NCBI GenBank assembly: GCA_036898135.1
Contig: CM072511.1
Coordinates: forward strand, 73,256,293 to 73,320,292
Direction: 5' to 3'
Length of the DNA: 64,000 nucleotides
From: Oncomelania hupensis
Taxonomy: Eukaryota; Mollusca; Gastropoda; Littorinimorpha; Pomatiopsidae
The notes under the pieces were generated by a model, which had not been told where the DNA came from, searched no databases, and saw only the letters and a program-made list of their open reading frames with translations. Both the position numbers and the translations under genes were made by a program. Within the stretch, counting starts at the first letter, position 1. Each line of letters begins with the position of its first letter. Shown one piece after another: positions 48,201 through 56,411 of the stretch.

Positions 48201-51200
48201 GACCTTGACCTCCAGCTCCAAATACACTCTACTATATTATCAAATAAAGTACAGCAAAAGTTGTATTATGCCAAAAAACAGTGACCTTGGGATGACCTTT
48301 ACCTTCAGTGACCTTGATCTTGGGATGACCTTGTCCCTCACGTTAATCTCTCATGCCAGTCTGATAAAATAACCCAATGTAGTTACATACTATTGGTCAC
48401 ACCGACTCAACCAAAGCATTTTCGTTTTGAGGTTAGGTCAGCCAGGCTAGCTATAAATAGCTTCGCTGATGCTTCCATTTCTTTCCTTTTACTGGAAGGG
48501 AGGGTTCAGGCAAGCTATAAATAGCCTGCAGCAAGCAAAATATGGAGGCACTAAACAGTGTTGCTCACATACGCATTGAGCTGGTGTGGGGTTAAATAAA
48601 CAGCCATTCCACTGTACAAATAACTATTTATTGTAAAGTCTTTGTGGGTTTGGGCACTGAATAGAATAGACCCAACCTTTCCCAGCGTGTCATAAGAGGT
48701 GACTAACAGGTGTGATGTCAGCATGGCATCATTGGGCAAAAGTCTTCTATACAACCACGGGGCCAAAGCGAGCCACTCCATACTTGTGGTTTTCGGCTAT
48801 GGCCAACAGCCTAGAGAGGATTGGGCCCCGCCAGGTCTTACTTGCCAAAACACACCGTATGAAGAAAAGAACCACTCACTCCATACCGGATTTGTCGTCA
48901 CCTGGATCACCAAGGACCGCAACTCCCACTGGCCACCAGGAACGAGGTGATAAGTGTGCTACTGATGGACAACTTAGCAGGATTCGCACGAGGGACAACA
49001 TCGTCATATGAACCTGGAATGTCAAGACCCTAACTGCGGAAGGAAAATTATAAAAACTGGCCCATGAGCTGGACCACTATCATTTTAGGTATCAGTGAAC
49101 TGCACTGGAAAGGCCTAGGTGAAACGACTATCAACAAAGGCCACAATCTTTATTTCAGCTGGAGAAATGACAGGCAAGAATACGACGTTGTATTCTTGGT
49201 CCACAAAGACATTCTAGCTACTGGAATGGGTTGTCGCCAAGTCTCAAGTAGACTCATTTACCATCCGTCTGAGAGCAGCCCTTTTCAACATAACTATCAT
49301 CCAGACCTATGCCCCAACATCAGACTATGAAGACAGCGAAGTGGAGGATTTCTATGAAAATCTGCAGGCTGTCCTAGACCACAAAAAATTCAGACGATGG
49401 ACATGGCATAGTCCCAGCAGGGAGCATCACAACCAGATTAACTATTGTAAAGAAACGCTTCAGATCAAGCATCAATCAATGGCAGGAAACACACTTTTCC
49501 AGGTGCAGACATTGGAAGAGACTACGATCTCATGATGATGTCTTTCCGGCTCCACTTGAAGAGAGTACACACAGCAAAGTGCACCAAACTGAAGTTCAAC
49601 GTGGACAAACTGCAAGACTCGGAGGTGGCAGAAATATTCAAAGCCATAATTGGAGGGAAATTTGCACCACTGCTCATTTTGGGAACTGGTGAAGTCGATG
49701 TCAACACCATGACCACCACCATCAACTCAGCTGTGACAGATGCCACTAAGATCCTTGGCAAACATCGGCCAAAGAATAAACAGTAGATCACACCTGAACT
49801 TTTGGACCTAGGTGACAAAGAAAGAGAGATTAAAAAGAAAAAGAACACCTCACATGGAGCTGATGACTACCAAAAAAGTCAACAATGACATCTGAAAAGG
49901 CATGAGCACAGCAAAGGAAAACTGGATAGACGATCAATGTCAGAAAATAGAGAACAGTGTGAACAAGAACAACAGTAAGAAGGCCTGGCGGTTGACAAGT
50001 GTTAACCAGCCCAATGTCTCCATGATTAGTGCAATCGCTGAAGAAGGGGAAGTTAGCGGGAGTGGACAATATACCCGCAGAACTGCTTCAAGCAGGAGGA
50101 ATGATTGACACCCTCACCATTATCTGTAACAAGATCTGGCTGAGTGGGGAGTGGCCTACACCATGGGCCCAGTCGCTTGTCTTCACTCTTCCCAAGTGTG
50201 AAAATTACCACACCATCAACCTCATCAGCCATCCCAGCAAAATCATCCTGAAAATAATACTCAACAGGTTGAAACCCCAAGTTGAACAAATCTTATCTGA
50301 AGAACAAGCAGGATACAGGGTAGGACAAAGTACCACTGAACAGATTTTCAACATCAGAATAATCTGCGAGAAATACCTACAGCACCAACAACATCTATAT
50401 CATGTGTTTGTAGACTTCAAGAAAGCGTTTGACCGAGTCTGGCATGCAGCACGGTGGGCAACCATGAGAGTGTACAACATAAGCCCTAACATTGTTGAAG
50501 TCACCAAAAGCCTGTATGACAAGGCTACCAATGCAGTCCTCCACAACAGTGCCATCGGGAACTGGTTCAGAGTAAGGATCACACAAATAACTGCTGCCCT
50601 GACACGACTGAAGCCTATTTGGAAAGAAAGTACCATCAGTCTAAACTCCAAGGTAGGCTCCTGAGTTCCCTTATCATCTCATCTTCCTATGTGCTTGCAA
50701 AACATGGACCCTCACATCAGATCTACAACGAAGAATACAAAGATGGAAATGAGGTGCTACAGAAGACTTCTGGGCATTTCCTATACCCAGCACCATCACC
50801 AACGACGAAGTCCAACAGACCCTCACACATTACATTACATTACATGGTTATTGCTTTAGGTCCAGCGGACTCTTCCGAGCGACCCTCACATAAGCCATCG
50901 GACAACACGATGAAAGTACACACAGCAAAGTGCACCAGACTGAAGTTCAACCTGGCCAAGCCATTGGACAACCAGATGACAAGCTCACAGTGGTGAAGAA
51001 ACTGAAACTTCAATAGTATAGCAACATCACCAGAGCATCAGGCACATCACCGACGATGAAGTCCGACAGACCATCACACAAGCCATTGGACAACATGCGC
51101 ATCAGGCCTTGCATAGACCATCCTGCAAGGGACAGTGCAAGGAGGCAGAAGAACAGAAAGCCAGAAAAAGAGGTTGGGAGACAACATTGGAGAATGGACT

Positions 51201-54200
51201 AGCTTGACATTGAGTGAAGCCAAGAGAGTTGCTGAAGACAGAGTACGCAAGTTAAACGATCATCTGGGGTGCCCCAACGACTTTCGAGTTATGGAATAGG
51301 ATAGATTTACTATTCTTGCAATAAATATAAGAAGGTCATAGTATTTAGGAAAGAGTTTTCTATATTTACAGCTGTACTTTGTACAATTTTGATGGCTTTA
51401 AATTGCATCTTGATTTTGCCTTTATAATTGACATTGCTAGTATGTGTTGATTCAAAAGCGATTTTCTATGCATGAAAACAGTGGAACTGTAAAGTTAGAA
51501 GTTTAGATATGAAATTAAACATATGATACATTGCACATTTTCCGGACAAATAAATGTTGATTTCTGCTGAGTTCCATGATATTGTGGAATTCATTGGAAA
51601 GGTTTTATAACAGACTAGCTAAGGAGGGAGCACAAATGACGTCGGGATCTTTAACTATATCTAATTACAATATGTGCAATCATGAAATATGCATTACTAT
51701 AAAATGCAGTTCATCATGATAATAACATTAAAAAGTTAACAATACTAACATTTTCAAGTTAGTTTATATAGATTAAGAATGAATGCATGGTATACTAATA
51801 TCTTACAGAGGTTCAATGTATATATGTCATACAAACGCATCACAACCAGACTGACTACATCATGGTCAAGAAACACTTCAGATCAAGCATCAACATTGGC
51901 AGGAAACGCACTTTTCCAGGAGCAGACATCAGAAGTGACCACGATTATGATGTCTTTCCGGCTCCACTTGAAGAGAGTACACACAGCAAAGTGCACCAGA
52001 CTGAAGTTTGACCTGGACAAACTGCAACAAGATCCGGAGGTAGCAGAAATATTCCAAGCCACAATTGGAAGGAAATTTGCACCACTGCTCATTTTAGGAG
52101 CTGCTGGTGAAGTAGATGTCAACACCATGACCACAACCCTCAATTCAGCAGTTACAGATGACACCACTGAGATTCTTGGCAAACACTGGCCAAAGAAGAA
52201 GCCGTGGATCATTTCTGAACTTTTGGATCTGTGTGGTAAACGAAGAAAGGTGAAAAAGAAAAAAAAAACTCACAGGGAGCTGATGCCTCCAGAAAAATCA
52301 ACAATTACATCCGAAAAGGCATGCACACAGCAAAAGAGAACTGGATAGAAGATCAATGTCAGAAAATAGAGAACAGTCTGAACAAGAACAACAGTAAGAA
52401 GGCATACCAGACTGTGAAGCGGTTCAAAAGTGTTAAACAGCCCAAAGTCTCCATGATCCAAAGCAAATCTGTCATATGCCTTACAGAAGAACAAAAAGTC
52501 TTGGATAGATGGACAGAGTACTGCTCTGACCTTTACAACCACACACCAAACGTAGACCCATCAGTTCTAGCATGTCCCCAGAACAAAGAACAACAAGAAA
52601 TCCTCCCAATTCTCTGAGAAGAAGTTGAGGCAGCAGTACAAACACTGAAGAAGGGAAAGTCAGCGGGAGTGGCAACATACCCCGCAGAATTGCTTCAAGC
52701 AGGAAGAGAAGCAATGATTGACATCCTCACCATTATCTGTAATAAGATCTGACTGAGTGGGGTGTGGCCTACACCATGGACCCAGTTGCTTGTCATCACT
52801 CTTCCCAAAAAGGGTAATCTTCAGTAATGTTAAAATTACCGCACCATCAGGTCTCATCAGCCATCCCAGCAAGGTCCTCCAGAAAATAATACTCAACAGG
52901 TTGAAACCCCAAGCTGAACAAATCATAGCTGAAGAACAAGCAGGATTCAGTGCAGGGTGAAGTACCATTGAACAATTTTCAACCTCAGAATAATCTGTGA
53001 GAAATACCTACAGCAACAACATCTATATCATGTGTTTGTAGATTTCATGAAAGCATTTAACCATGAGAATGTACAACATCAGCCCTAACAATATTGAAGT
53101 CATCAAAAGCCTGTATGACAAGGCTACCACACAGGTAGCATGCGCCAAGGATGCCTACTCTCCCCAACACTCTTCAATATCTTCCTAGAGCGTATCACGT
53201 CAGATTCAGACCTGCCAACCCCAGTAAGGACTCAATAGTACTCCAAAAAAATTTGATAGTATTTTTAATAAAACAATAGTATTTTGAAAACGACGAAAAA
53301 CATAATTACAAAGCGGCGTCGGTTTTACGTCATTTACACGTTGAGTGTAACTAAACCTTTATTTTTAATAATTAAAAGTCTTCACACGGTATCTCTTAAA
53401 TGCTGCAGTATCTGAATTCATGTCTATTTCCAGTATTTAGTGTTCTTCACACTAGTTCCACAAAAAATCAATGTATAAAGCTTTTCAACTGCTAGAAGGA
53501 CAAGTGGGGGTGGAGCATGTTGCTGAAGTAGCAGCTGCACTCTGCTGCATTTTGGTAGCCGACTTGCATTTTTTCAGAAACTGTTTTGAAAATTCTCTCT
53601 CATAGCATGGCCCTTCCTTTTTGGACTTTAGAACCATGAGAGAATCTAGGGTTTGCCTGCTCATGGATCCTCGGAAGTCAGTTTTGTTTCGCCTCACTTG
53701 TTGCAGATTTGTCACAGGATGGGGTGCTCAGTAACTCTGTTTTGATGTTCAAATTGCGATCAAGAGCTCTGACAACAATTGGAAAATATTTGTCTTCTAC
53801 TTCGTGACTGCCATCAGTGCCCAAAACAAACATGCATTCACTGAGATATTTTTTGCTGGCAGTTGCACATTCGTTAATTATAGCAGTCATCTTGGTTCTA
53901 GCTGAACCATAGCTCTTTGCAATTTCACTGTCCGGGAACATTTTTTTTAAAAGTTGTCCAGCATGGTCCGATGCCGAAATAGGCACATTATGCTCCACCA
54001 GAAATGCAGTAAAATATGCCTCACTTCGAATTGTTTTCAAGTCTGCATCTTTCGTTGAGACATAGCAGGATAACTAGCGAATGACGAAGCATTTTTCAAT
54101 GCCGAAGCCTTTGCAATATGCCTCTTTGGACATGTTTTTTCACATCATCGAAACCGCCATGCGCGACTGAAAAATCAAACTCGCAGACACGGCATCGAGC

Positions 54201-56340
54201 GTATTTGCTGTTGACTTTTGATGCGACGATGCAAGGATAATCCTTAGAGTAAGAAGGAAGAAAGTTTTGCTGCCTCCTCTGTTTTTAGAAGCGATTTCAG
54301 CAGTAGCAGGGGGAGATTTACTAGTGCATTTCCGCGGCCTACCTCTGCCCGCCATGTTTTTCTTTGCTTGAGAAAGAATGTATAGTATACCATTGGTGGT
54401 TCAGGAAATCAACGCGACCATTGATTGGACAAAACTATGCAAATAGGTTTATTCTTTTTCCGGTCTTCTGATAGTATTATAGCCATCGCACACGATGCAG
54501 TCAGTGCGCGACCAATCCGAAGGGTTCGTTTTTATTTTTTATTGTCAAAACGCGCGACTTGGCCTACCATATCGCTGGCTGCGTCATGTGCGATGGCTGT
54601 TAACAGTGCTGTAACTGTTGTACCGATAAACCAGATTTAGGGTTCACAAAGACCTATGATCGTTTTTTTTTAGCTCATCGTATTATTTTCTAAATCGTCG
54701 TAATTTCGTATTTTTTCAATTTCATCGTAAAATAATACGGTCAAATCGTACTGGTTGGCAGGTCTGCAGATTCCCTTGCAGATCACGCAGGTACAGTCAC
54801 AATAGAGGTAAAGCAATCTCCAACCTCCGTTTTGCGGATGACATTGATGGATTGGCTGGAGAGGAACAAGAACTTGAACAGCTGGTACAGAGGCTTGACA
54901 TCACCTCCAGAGCCTTTGGAATGGAAATAAGTGCAGAGAAGACCAAAATGATGGCCAACAACACCAATGGTATCAACACCAACACGGACATCAAAGTCCA
55001 AGGCCAGTCCCTCAACACAGTGCATAGCTTCAAATATTTAAGAGCCATTGTATCATACAATGCGTCCCGACAGGAAGTCTTCTCCAGGATCGCACAAACA
55101 ACTGCTGCCATGACAAGGCTGAAGCCCATTTGGAAAGTCAAGACCATCAGTCTACACTCCAAGGTAAGGCTGCTGCACTCCCTTGTCATCTCCATCTTCC
55201 TATAAGCTTGCGAAACATGGACCCTCACAACAGACCTACAACAAAGAATACAAAGCATGGAGATGAGGTGCTACAGAAGACTTCTGGGCACTTCCTATAC
55301 CCTGCATATCACCAACGACGAAATCCGACAGACCATTGCACAAGTCATTGGACAACACGATGACATGCTCACAGTGGTGAAGAAACGGTGTGGCCACGTC
55401 ACCAGTGCACCAGGCTTTGCCAAGGTCATCCTGCAATGCATGGTGCAAGAAGAAGAGGGAGACAGAAAAAGAGGTGGGAGCAGGGAGGACAACATTCGAG
55501 AATTGACTGGCTTGACACTGAGCGAAGCCATTAGGGTTGCTGAAAACAGAGACAGATGGAGTACGCTGGTTAAACGATCATCTGTGGTGCCCCAACAACT
55601 TTTAAGCTATAGGATAGGATAGGATAGGCAAGGCCTAAACTGGCCTTGACCTTTAAGATCAACTCAAAAAGAGAACATATATAAAGACGAATCAATCATC
55701 TCTAAATATAAAAACGTTTAGACTTCTTATCTTTCATAGTTAAGGGTCAAGGTCAATTCAAAGTACCTATACTAACCAACATTAGATAGCTCCAGTGACC
55801 TTGACCTTGAAGTGAGGTTGACCAAATTTGCACAGTGTCTCATTGATATTTGTCATGCCTCAAATAATCACAATATTAAAAACCTAGAAAAAAAAAGTAA
55901 AATTATGTTAAAAAGTGTCATTTTTTGACTACAATTTATTGAGCCTCTGAGCCTTGAAGTGAATTCATTCATTTACTGATCATTTATGAGGTCTCATGGG
56001 TATACACCATCTTAGTTTAAATAGGTTCTGAGATGTTAATCCACTTGCAAGATTTGCACAGAAAAACAGCAGACAGCGGACAGACAGACAGAGGGATGCT
56101 TCTTTTTTTGGTATGTCATTTTTTTTTACTATTTAGGATCATTGCACAGATTTGCACAAATCTGGAGAAAACATTCTTTAATTACGTTTTTTACTTGGTG
56201 GGTGGGGGAAGAATACCTAGTCTCGCATTGTCAAAAATTATTATCTTTACGTGCGTGTGTGTGTGACTTGGTGTCTGTGCGCAATCTTAATTATTCTTTA
56301 ATAAGATCAGGCTTCTTATACATAGCATTATTATTATTAT

Positions 56341-56411
<71 letters not shown>

